Below, piece after piece: positions 31,708 to 39,072 of a stretch of DNA of 64,000 nucleotides; the stretch's first letter is position 1; the number at the start of each line of letters is the position of its first letter. The notes under the pieces are model-generated. The model was given only the letters and a program-made list of their open reading frames with translations. It made no database searches and was not told the DNA's origin. Source of the stretch: Treponema denticola ATCC 35405 (GTDB lineage Bacteria; Spirochaetota; Spirochaetia; Treponematales; Treponemataceae); the NCBI RefSeq assembly GCF_000008185.1, contig NC_002967.9, positions 1,550,001 through 1,614,000 of the forward strand, read 5' to 3'. Position numbers and translations under genes: made by a program.

Positions 31708-33645
31708 ATGGCAAAAGAAAAAAGAATTTTAGACCTTGAAAAGACCATAAAAAAACATCAAGACCTTTATTATAATGCCCAACCTGAAATTTCGGATGCG
31801 GAATTCGATGCTCTTTGGGATGAATTAAAAGCACTGGATCCTCAAAATAAACTTTTTTTTACGGTTCCGCTGGAGTCTACCGAGGGTTTTGCAAAGTCGG
31901 AGCATATTATTCCTATGGGAAGTCAGGAAAAGGCTGCCGATCCGCCTTCCTTTGAAGCTTGGGCCTTAAAGATGCCCTTTAAAGAATATATCGTGCAATA
32001 TAAAATGGACGGGGCAAGTCTTGAGCTTCAATACGAAGAAGGGCATTTTGTGCGTGCCGTTACCAGAGGCGACGGAAAAATCGGGGACGATATAACCGAG
32101 AATGTACTTAAAATGAAAGGGCTGATAAAAGATATTACTGTAAATGCGGGGCCTGCCTATGGGACTAAACCCTTTTCCGGCGGAATAAGGTGCGAGGTTA
32201 TAATGCTTCGTTCCATTCATCAAAAATACTTTAAGGATAAGGCTAATTGCCGAAATGCTGCAAACGGGCTTATGAAAAAAAAGAACGGAGAATTGTGCGA
32301 ACACCTAAATCTTTTTGCCTATGATGCCGTTCAAGGAAGTATAGGCCGCCCTTTTACGGGAGATGCCCCCTTTAAAACCGAGTCCGAAAAACTCGTCTGG
32401 CTTAAAAAAGCGGGCTTTAATTGTGTTGAAGTAAAATACTGTAAAAGTATTGCTGAAGTAATAGAATATAGGGCTCATGTTATGGATATCCGCCCTTCCT
32501 TGGACTATGACATAGACGGCCTTGTAATCAAAAATGATACAATCGATCCTGAAGACATGAAAAGAGCCCGTCCAGAAAAGCAGATAGCTTTTAAGTTCAG
32601 CTTGGAAGAAGCGGTTACCGTCCTAAAAGAAATCGAATGGAGCGAGTCGGGGGCTACCTATACCCCCATAGCCCTTATCGAGCCTGTACGCCTTGCCGGT
32701 ACTACGGTAAAAAGAGCAAGCCTTGCAAACCCGAACATAATCAAGGCCCTAAACTTAAAAATCGGAAGCAGGGTAGTGGTAACCAAGAGGGGGGAGATAA
32801 TTCCTAAGATAGAAGCCCTTGCAGAAAATCCTCCTAATGTTAAAGAAATAGAATATCCAGATACCTGTTCCGTATGCGGCAGTCCTCTTACCAATGAGGG
32901 TACAAGGCTTTATTGCCCCAACATGAGCTGCCCTAAACTTATCCATCACCGAATCGAAAAATGGATAAGCGTTCTCGATATAAGGGATTTCGGTATAACC
33001 CTCATAAAAAGACTTTTTGAGATGGGACGGGTTAATTCAATCACCGATTTATATACCCTCACTGTCGAAGAATTGGCAGCTATAGACCGCATGGGAAAGC
33101 TCTCTGCCGAAAAGGTCTATAAGGCCCTCCATTCCAAAAAAGAAATAAGCTTAACCGAATTTATTGCCGGCTTTGATATTGAAGGAATCGGCGAAACAAT
33201 GGTCGAAAAGCTTGAAGAAGCGGGTTTTAATGATTTGAATGAGCTTCTTGGAGCCTCGGAAGCCGACTTTGCAAATGTTTATCAGTTCGGGCAGGTTCTA
33301 TCCCATACCTTAGTAACAAACCTTTCGATCTTAAAAGATGAGATGACCGGATTGATAGATAAGGGTTATATAAAAATTAAACCTCCGCTTACATCGGAAG
33401 AGGGGGCAGTTTTAAAGGGCTTAAGTTTTTGTTTTACTGGGGAGCTTAACACGATGAAGAGGGCTCAGGCTGAAGCCTTGGTAAAAGAAAAGGGGGGAAC
33501 TGTAAAATCTTCCGTTGTAAAGGGCCTAAGTTATCTTGTAACCAATACACCCGATTCGGGGTCATCTAAAAACAAAAAAGCCCAAGAATTGGGAACTGCA
33601 ATCATAACCGAAGAGGCTTTTTTAAATCTTATTGGGAAGGTATAG
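31708..33645 (+). CDS. ligA: NAD-dependent DNA ligase
   Basis: 645 residues. Seals nicks with NAD+ as cofactor. Domain order is Ia (YYNAQPEISDAEFDAL), adenylation (KMDG nucleophile motif, RGDGKIGDDITENV), OB fold, four-cysteine zinc finger (CSVCGSPLTNEGTRLYCPNMSC region), helix-hairpin-helix repeats and a C-terminal BRCT domain (LSFCFTGELNTMKRAQAE). The region before the lysine is atypical: PMGSQEKAADPPSFEAW in place of the usual PMLSLxNAF. GGAG precedes the ATG. Confidence 0.93.
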   Translation: MAKEKRILDLEKTIKKHQDLYYNAQPEISDAEFDALWDELKALDPQNKLFFTVPLESTEGFAKSEHIIPMGSQEKAADPPSFEAWALKMPFKEYIVQYKMDGASLELQYEEGHFVRAVTRGDGKIGDDITENVLKMKGLIKDITVNAGPAYGTKPFSGGIRCEVIMLRSIHQKYFKDKANCRNAANGLMKKKNGELCEHLNLFAYDAVQGSIGRPFTGDAPFKTESEKLVWLKKAGFNCVEVKYCKSIAEVIEYRAHVMDIRPSLDYDIDGLVIKNDTIDPEDMKRARPEKQIAFKFSLEEAVTVLKEIEWSESGATYTPIALIEPVRLAGTTVKRASLANPNIIKALNLKIGSRVVVTKRGEIIPKIEALAENPPNVKEIEYPDTCSVCGSPLTNEGTRLYCPNMSCPKLIHHRIEKWISVLDIRDFGITLIKRLFEMGRVNSITDLYTLTVEELAAIDRMGKLSAEKVYKALHSKKEISLTEFIAGFDIEGIGETMVEKLEEAGFNDLNELLGASEADFANVYQFGQVLSHTLVTNLSILKDEMTGLIDKGYIKIKPPLTSEEGAVLKGLSFCFTGELNTMKRAQAEALVKEKGGTVKSSVVKGLSYLVTNTPDSGSSKNKKAQELGTAIITEEAFLNLIGKV

Positions 33646-33647
33646 CC

Positions 33648-34250
33648 TTGTTAAAGAGAAAAAAAAGGTTTTTAATTATTTTTTTATCCGTTTCTCTTTT
33701 ATTTTTTTTAATCTTCGGGGCAGTGGAGCTTTATAATTATAAATTAGGTTCTATCAAACAAAAACTGTCTAAAACAAATTTAAGTATTTATAGTACAGGA
33801 ACGATGATAAAAACATTCGGACAAAATACGGAAACGGTGAGCGCCGTTATTTCTTTTTTTACACCGAGCGGAAATCTTATAAACAGTTACGAAAGAGCCT
33901 GGCAGGGCTGGGAGCTTAATCTTGAATGTATAGTTTTTACCTTTGAATCAGGCTCAATAGTATTTCCTTACCGCCTTTTTTCGAATGAGTCAAAGTACGG
34001 TACCGGCGTAAAACTTTTTGATTATTATAACCGAGATGGGTATCCTGCAATTTATGATTACTATTTTTTTTCAAAAGAAGAAAAAGAACTTATAAAAAGC
34101 CTTTACGGATATGCAGTTTTTTCTCCCTATCTTTTAAAAGTTTTTTCTTATGCAAAGACAAAAACCGTAAGTTTACATAATTTTAAACCCGATACGGAAT
34201 ATCTTTTATATGTCGGTTCTGATGGAGAAATAAGATTTATAAAAAATTAA
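33648..34250 (+). CDS. Hypothetical membrane-anchored protein, TTG start
   Basis: 200 residues. The start is TTG at 33648, two bases after the ligA stop, with GGGAAGG 7 bases ahead. One N-terminal helix (about 6-28) anchors a periplasmic beta-rich domain (VSAVISFFTPSGNLINSYE, ECIVFTFESGSIVFPYRLF). It probably rides on the ligA transcript. No family recognised. Confidence 0.7.
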   Translation: MLKRKKRFLIIFLSVSLLFFLIFGAVELYNYKLGSIKQKLSKTNLSIYSTGTMIKTFGQNTETVSAVISFFTPSGNLINSYERAWQGWELNLECIVFTFESGSIVFPYRLFSNESKYGTGVKLFDYYNRDGYPAIYDYYFFSKEEKELIKSLYGYAVFSPYLLKVFSYAKTKTVSLHNFKPDTEYLLYVGSDGEIRFIKN

Positions 34251-34282
34251 GGAAAAATTATCTGAATTCTGAGTAAAACCTC

Positions 34283-34311
34283 TTGACAAAATCCGGTATA
34301 TCGAGTAAACT
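34283..34311 (+). promoter_or_regulatory. Promoter of tRNA-Thr/tRNA-Tyr
   Basis: TTGACA 34283-34288, 17-bp spacer, TAAACT 34306-34311, about 10 bases before the first tRNA after the expected start. Confidence 0.8.
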
Positions 34312-34327
34312 TGCTCTTGTTGTCTAT

Positions 34328-34402
34328 GCCAACTTAGCTCAGCTGGTCCAGAGCACGTGATTTGTAATCTCGGGGTCTAGGGTTCGAATCCCTAAGTTGG
34401 CT
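34328..34402 (+). tRNA. tRNA-Thr (anticodon UGU)
   Basis: 75-nt cloverleaf. Acceptor GCCAACT/AGTTGGC, D-arm GCTC/GAGC, T-arm TAGGGTTCGAATCCCTA. The anticodon loop TTTGTAA gives UGU. The anticodon stem CGTGA/TCTCG has one U-U mismatch at the third pair. CCA is not encoded. Six bases separate it from tRNA-Tyr. Confidence 0.93.
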
Positions 34403-34408
34403 TTTTAT

Positions 34409-34490
34409 GGGGAGTTTCCCGAGCGGTCAAAGGGGGCAGACTGTAAATCTGTTGGCTATGCCTTCCAAGGTCCGAATCCTTGACTCCCCA
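34409..34490 (+). tRNA. tRNA-Tyr (anticodon GUA)
   Basis: 82-nt class II tRNA with a long variable arm. Acceptor GGGGAGT/ACTCCCC, anticodon loop CTGTAAA (GUA), T-arm AAGGTCCGAATCCTT, discriminator A34490. Shares the promoter with tRNA-Thr. Confidence 0.95.
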
Positions 34491-34494
34491 TTTT

Positions 34495-34545
34495 GGGATT
34501 GTTTTAAGTCTTTTGATAAAAAGAGCTTGAAACAATCCCTTTTTT
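34495..34545 (+). terminator. Terminator of the tRNA pair
   Basis: GGGATTGTTTTAAG (34495-34508) pairs with CTTGAAACAATCCC (34526-34539), followed by six T. Its right arm also contains the -35 box of the next gene. Confidence 0.88.
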
Positions 34546-34555
34546 GTTTTATACT
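34527..34555 (+). promoter_or_regulatory. Promoter overlapping the tRNA terminator, leaderless start
   Basis: TTGAAA 34527-34532, 17-bp spacer, TATACT 34550-34555. The expected start (about 34562) coincides with the A of the next ATG. Confidence 0.6.
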
Positions 34556-34561
34556 ATTGAC

Positions 34562-35008
34562 ATGGATAAGCAATTCTGGAAAAGCGGTTTAAATTTTTCA
34601 TGTACAAGGTGTTCGGCCTGCTGCCGATTTGATCCGGGATTTGTGTTTTTATCCGAACATGATCTTTCGAGATTATTGGAATGGGCAACTATGCCGAAAG
34701 ATGAATTTATAAAAGTGTATTGCCGCTGGGTTCCTAAGGATGACGGTTTTGAGTACCTATCCTTAAAAGAAAAACCCAATTATGACTGTATACTTTGGGA
34801 TGACGGATGTAAGGCCTATACTGCCAGACCTCGTCAATGCTCGGATTTTCCTTTTTGGAATTCGATTTTAAGTTCAAAGGATATGTGGGATATAAATGCC
34901 CGATATTGTCCCGGTATGGGAAAAGGCGAATTTTATTCTGCAGAAAAAATTGAAAAAATTCTTACAAGGAGAAAAGCTGAACCTTGTATTAAACGGAGAG
35001 TAGATTAA
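34562..35008 (+). CDS. YkgJ-family (UPF0153) cysteine-cluster protein
   Basis: 148 residues. The N-terminal cluster FSCTRCSACCRFDPG and the second CxxxxPxxC-type block GCKAYTARPRQCSDFPFW, plus a later ARYCPGMGKG, form the putative zinc- or iron-chelating site of the family. ATG 34562 starts MDKQFWKSG; the longer TTG frame from 34544 lies over the terminator. No ribosome site precedes the ATG, in line with a leaderless message. Exact role unknown. Confidence 0.85.
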   Translation: MDKQFWKSGLNFSCTRCSACCRFDPGFVFLSEHDLSRLLEWATMPKDEFIKVYCRWVPKDDGFEYLSLKEKPNYDCILWDDGCKAYTARPRQCSDFPFWNSILSSKDMWDINARYCPGMGKGEFYSAEKIEKILTRRKAEPCIKRRVD

Positions 35009-35037
35009 AATCTTAAGGAAGAATTTTTGGAGTATTT

Positions 35038-36000
35038 ATGCTTGTAAAATTTTGGGGCGTTAGGGGGTCGCTTCCGGCTCCGCTTACGCCGGCACAAGTT
35101 CAAAGTAAGATTGCTGCTGTAGTTCAAAGGATAACTCTAAAAGACATCGAAAGTCAGGACTCAAGGGAAAGGTTTTTAGCCTCTCTTCCTAAATGGCTTT
35201 TTGGTACTATAGGATCCAATACCGCCTGTGTTGAAGTCGAAACCGATGACGGTGGACACCTTATTTTTGATGCAGGAACAGGAATAAGGGAGTTAGGAAT
35301 CGATTTGATGAAAAGACCCGACTATGGAAAAAACACGACATACCATTTGTTTTTTTCACATTTTCATTGGGATCATATTCAGGGTCTTCCTTTTTTTAAT
35401 CCCGCCTATGACCCCCGAAACAAGATAATTGTTTACAGTACCCGAAAAAAAGCAAAAGAATTTTTAGAAGATCAGATGAAGTATCCGTATTTTCCTATTT
35501 CGATGTTAGGAGAAGACGGATTCGGTGCTTCTTTTGAGTTTAAATATATTGAGCCTGATCAAAAATATGTTGAGATAGGCGATACTAAGATAGGCTGGCA
35601 TAGAGTGCGTCATCCGGGAGGATGTACGGCCTATTCGGTAATCGAAAAAGGAAAAAAAATAATTTATTCTACAGATACGGAGCTCCGTCCTCGTGATTTT
35701 GAAAGGAACGAACAAAATGCCGAATTTTATACCGATGCCGAGATGCTGATAATTGATGCCCAATACACCCTTACCGATTCAATTTTAAAGGAAGGGTGGG
35801 GACACTCGACTTTTTCCGTAGCCATAGATTTTGCAGCCGGTTGGAATATAAAAAGCATTGCTCTTTTTCATCATGAGCCTACATATCATGATAAAAAAGT
35901 ATTTTCGCTCAAACAAACAGCCGACTGGTACAGGGATTGTTCTCGTGCTCCCGATATCAAGATTTTTATTGCTCAAGAAGGCAGGTCTTTTTTAATATGA
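35038..36000 (+). CDS. Metallo-beta-lactamase-fold hydrolase
   Basis: 320 residues starting MLVKFWGVRGSLPAP, the opening of the PhnP/phosphodiesterase-like branch of the MBL fold. The metal motif is HFHWDHIQG (HxHxDH), with later ligands in RHPGGCT, STDTELR, DAQYT and LFHHEPTYHD. Likely a cytoplasmic phosphodiesterase or RNase Z-like hydrolase; the substrate is not clear. GGAG lies before the ATG. It overlaps the following small gene by 4 bases. Confidence 0.88.
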   Translation: MLVKFWGVRGSLPAPLTPAQVQSKIAAVVQRITLKDIESQDSRERFLASLPKWLFGTIGSNTACVEVETDDGGHLIFDAGTGIRELGIDLMKRPDYGKNTTYHLFFSHFHWDHIQGLPFFNPAYDPRNKIIVYSTRKKAKEFLEDQMKYPYFPISMLGEDGFGASFEFKYIEPDQKYVEIGDTKIGWHRVRHPGGCTAYSVIEKGKKIIYSTDTELRPRDFERNEQNAEFYTDAEMLIIDAQYTLTDSILKEGWGHSTFSVAIDFAAGWNIKSIALFHHEPTYHDKKVFSLKQTADWYRDCSRAPDIKIFIAQEGRSFLI

Positions 36001-36188
36001 GTGAAACCGAATCAGTATCATATTTGTTTTCAGATAACGAATTAAAACAACTGGCTTTATACCTCAGAAAAAATGCCGACTCGCTTCCCAGAGTTTTAGA
36101 ACCATTATCCGATTTTGCAGAATCGTACGTTTATGGGAGGATGACTATAGGAGAAGCAGAGGCTTTTTTTGAGCAAGCATCCTTATAA
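35997..36188 (+). CDS. Small conserved-looking hypothetical protein
   Basis: 63 residues beginning MSETESVSYLFSDNEL, coupled to the MBL gene through ATGA. It is acidic and predicted all-helical (RVLEPLSDFAESYVYGRMTI). The coupling and clean frame argue that it is real. No family recognised. Confidence 0.65.
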   Translation: MSETESVSYLFSDNELKQLALYLRKNADSLPRVLEPLSDFAESYVYGRMTIGEAEAFFEQASL

Positions 36189-36207
36189 GAAAAAAGGAAT
36201 TTTTTAT

Positions 36208-37230
36208 ATGAAAAAAAAATCAAAGATTGTCATAATAATATTGTGTATAGCCGGCCTTCTTGCCGGTACAATATTTTTTGTTTTGTCGCTTAATAATCCC
36301 CCTTTAGAATTTTCAGAACCGCTTGTAACATTTAAAATACCGCGCGGTACTGCCGCAAAAACGGTTATTGGTGAGTTAAAAGCTAAAAATCTTATACGCT
36401 CGGAGCTTTATGCCTATGCCTATCTTAGGCTTAAAAAACTTAATTTAAAGGCCGGCACATATCAAATAAGGCCCGAAATGACCACCCATGATATTTTACA
36501 TAAGCTGACCCAAGGCTCTCAAGCCCTTAAAAAGCTTACAATACCTGAGGGCTTAACTCTAAAAAAGACGGCTCAAGTTTTCGAAACTGTAGGTCTTATA
36601 AAAGCTGAAGACTTTATTGCAATAACTTCCGATTCCGATTTTTTAGAAAAAAACGAAATTAAGGCAAAAACAGCCGAGGGCTTTTTATATCCGGATACCT
36701 ATTTTTTCGGAGAAGAAGATACGCCTGAGATGATGGTAAAAATGATTATAAAAACTTTTTTTGAAAAAACTTCATCCATTCCGAATTTTCCTAAAGATTT
36801 TAACGAAATTTATAAAAAGGTGATTTTGGCCAGCATTATTGAAAGAGAGTATCAGCTTCCTGAAGAAGCTCCTATAATTTCAAGCGTTTTTACTAACCGC
36901 CTTAAAATAAATATGGGACTTCAATCATGTGCAACCGTTGAATACATAATCACCGAAATCAAAAATAAAAAGCATCCTACTCGGCTTTTTTATGAAGACT
37001 TGGAAATTCAAAGTCCTTACAATACCTACATCCATGAAGGCCTTCCGCCGGGGCCTATTTCGAACCCCGGATTTACGGCCTTAAATGCTGCCTGTAATCC
37101 CGCAAATACGGATTATTTTTATTTCAGACTGATCGATCCGGATACCGGAAAGCATGTATTTACAAAAACCATAACTGAGCATAATAAGGCCGGAGAAGGT
37201 CTTTTATTAAAAAAAGCCGCCGGTCAATAA
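36208..37230 (+). CDS. mltG: Endolytic murein transglycosylase
   Basis: 340 residues. Cuts nascent peptidoglycan in the periplasm. One N-terminal membrane helix (about 6-28), a LysM-like region (YLRLKKLNLKAGTYQIRPEM), then the YceG catalytic domain with ASIIEREYQLPEEA holding the catalytic Glu, GLQSCATVEY, NTYIHEGLPPGPISNPG and YFYFR. ATG 36208 follows AAAAAGGAA; the earlier TTG frame at 36169 overlaps the small upstream gene and is not used. Confidence 0.93.
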   Translation: MKKKSKIVIIILCIAGLLAGTIFFVLSLNNPPLEFSEPLVTFKIPRGTAAKTVIGELKAKNLIRSELYAYAYLRLKKLNLKAGTYQIRPEMTTHDILHKLTQGSQALKKLTIPEGLTLKKTAQVFETVGLIKAEDFIAITSDSDFLEKNEIKAKTAEGFLYPDTYFFGEEDTPEMMVKMIIKTFFEKTSSIPNFPKDFNEIYKKVILASIIEREYQLPEEAPIISSVFTNRLKINMGLQSCATVEYIITEIKNKKHPTRLFYEDLEIQSPYNTYIHEGLPPGPISNPGFTALNAACNPANTDYFYFRLIDPDTGKHVFTKTITEHNKAGEGLLLKKAAGQ

Positions 37231-37293
37231 TAGGTACTTGTAGAATAAAATTATCATTTGTGATATAATTATTCCCGCTCGGAGGAATTTGTT

Positions 37294-38406
37294 TTGAAAA
37301 TTGGAGTAGATGCATTCGGATGTGATCACGGCCGCTCAGGCATAGGCTCTTATATACTGTCTATTGTAAAAAATTTGCCTAAAAATGATTACGAATTCGA
37401 GCTTTTTGGTCCCGAACTTGATAAGTATACATATACATCCGACATAGATTATGTTTCTTTTACAGGTATAGATATTTCCGATACAAAATTTTCGGAAAAA
37501 ATTTGGCATTTTAAAAATTTAAACTCTTTTATAAAAAAGCAAAGATATGATGCCGTCATTTACCCTGCAGGGGTAGAACTTTTACCTCCGATTTTTACCG
37601 TACCTTCTATTTTGGTTATTCAAAGTCTTTTATCTGCAGACCTTGGTACTATTGCAAAGATGGGCTTAAGGCGTACGCTTAAAAATGCCTCAGGCCTTAT
37701 AAGTCCTACAAAATACATTCAAAACGATTTATCGCAATTTGGGGTAAACGCATCCGACATAAAAGTAATATATAACGGTATTGACTGTTCTCTTTTTAAG
37801 CCCATCACAAATGATGAAGATAGGGTTTTAATACAGCCCTTTGCAATTCAAAGACCGTATATAATTTATGCCTCCCGCATAACACATGAACAAAAATGCC
37901 ATGTAGAATTGATAAAGGCCTTTGCCCTATTTAAAAAGCAAACAGGTTCTCCTCATCGTCTTGTTATTGCAGGTTCTGACGGAAATAATTCCGAAGCTGT
38001 TCATAATGCGGTAATACAATCGGGCTTTTCTTCGGATATTTTGCTTACAGGTTATTTTCCTCATGAAAGTCTTCCTCAGCTTTATTCATCGGCAGACCTT
38101 TGTGTCTTTCCTTCGATGATAGAAGGAGTAGGCTTACCGGTTATTGAAGCCATGGCCTGCGGTGTTCCTGTTGCTTGTGCAAGGGCCGGAGCGCTTCCGG
38201 AAGTTGCAGGGGATTCTGCTCTGTTTTTTAATTCAAAAAAACCAGAGGAAATTGCAGAAGCCATTTCTTCTTTAGTCGATTGCGATAAAAATACGGCAAA
38301 AAGAAAAGAAATTATAGAGAAAGGTCTTGACTGGGTAAAAAAATATAATTGGGAGACCACAGCTCATCAAACTATCGAATACATAGATTCTTTGCTAAAA
38401 AAATAA
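37294..38406 (+). CDS. Glycosyltransferase family 4
   Basis: 370 residues with two Rossmann domains of the GT-B fold. N-terminal MKIGVDAFGCDHGRSGIGSY; C-terminal nucleotide-sugar site with YASRITHEQKCHVELI, PSMIEGVGLPVIEAMACGVPV (EX7E motif) and GNS/ALPEVAGD. The start is TTG at 37294 with GGAGG 8 bases ahead. A TATAAT stands at 37264-37269 but with a poor -35 box. Probably acts on envelope polysaccharide or glycolipid; acceptor unknown. Confidence 0.9.
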   Translation: MKIGVDAFGCDHGRSGIGSYILSIVKNLPKNDYEFELFGPELDKYTYTSDIDYVSFTGIDISDTKFSEKIWHFKNLNSFIKKQRYDAVIYPAGVELLPPIFTVPSILVIQSLLSADLGTIAKMGLRRTLKNASGLISPTKYIQNDLSQFGVNASDIKVIYNGIDCSLFKPITNDEDRVLIQPFAIQRPYIIYASRITHEQKCHVELIKAFALFKKQTGSPHRLVIAGSDGNNSEAVHNAVIQSGFSSDILLTGYFPHESLPQLYSSADLCVFPSMIEGVGLPVIEAMACGVPVACARAGALPEVAGDSALFFNSKKPEEIAEAISSLVDCDKNTAKRKEIIEKGLDWVKKYNWETTAHQTIEYIDSLLKK

Positions 38407-38469
38407 CCGAAAAATATATTGAAAAATATACCGTAAAATGATATAATCTTCTAATATCACGAGGATTTT

Positions 38470-39072
38470 ATGAAAGAATTTTTAAATTACAATACGGTAA
38501 GAGATAACGGATTCATTCTCGCCAGAAAGATGTATGATGAAGGATATGTTCCCGATGTTATTTATGCCTCTATGAGAGGAGGTGCTTATCTGGCAAATGT
38601 AATAAGTGAATTTTTTAAAATAGCTTATAAAGACGAAAAGAAGATTTTATATTCAACAGTTGTCGCTCACTCTTACTCCGGAGTTCATAATAACTCGGAA
38701 ATAGTATTGGACGGTTGGACGCTCCATCCAAGCAAACTGCCGGCCGAGGCTTTGGTTTTATTGGTAGACGATATTTTCGATTCCGGTGCTACAATAAATT
38801 ATCTCGTCGATGAGTTAATTAAACAAGGATTAAAAAGAGAAAATATAAAAATTGCCGTTCATGATTATAAATATTTTCATGATAAAAAAGAACAATATGA
38901 GCATCACCCCGATTATTGGTGCCGAAAGCATGATATTTATACAGAAAAGGATAATTTATGGATTCATTATATGAGCCATGAATTAGTCGGTCTTTCTAAT
39001 AAAGAACTCGAAGAAAACTATTATTCGAAAAATCCTGCTTTAAAAGATGTATTTAAAGGAATAATAAATTGA
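38470..39072 (+). CDS. Phosphoribosyltransferase (purine/xanthine-guanine type)
   Basis: 200 residues of the type I PRTase fold. The PRPP loop LVLLVDDIFDSGATIN is at about residue 97, and MRGGAYLAN supplies the pyrophosphate loop. The C-terminal hood with HHPDYWCRKHD is longer than in simple Hpt enzymes and recalls xanthine-guanine or ComF-independent salvage PRTases. CGAGG precedes the ATG and TATAAT lies about 25 bases ahead. Its stop overlaps the TTG start of the next gene. Confidence 0.82.
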   Translation: MKEFLNYNTVRDNGFILARKMYDEGYVPDVIYASMRGGAYLANVISEFFKIAYKDEKKILYSTVVAHSYSGVHNNSEIVLDGWTLHPSKLPAEALVLLVDDIFDSGATINYLVDELIKQGLKRENIKIAVHDYKYFHDKKEQYEHHPDYWCRKHDIYTEKDNLWIHYMSHELVGLSNKELEENYYSKNPALKDVFKGIIN

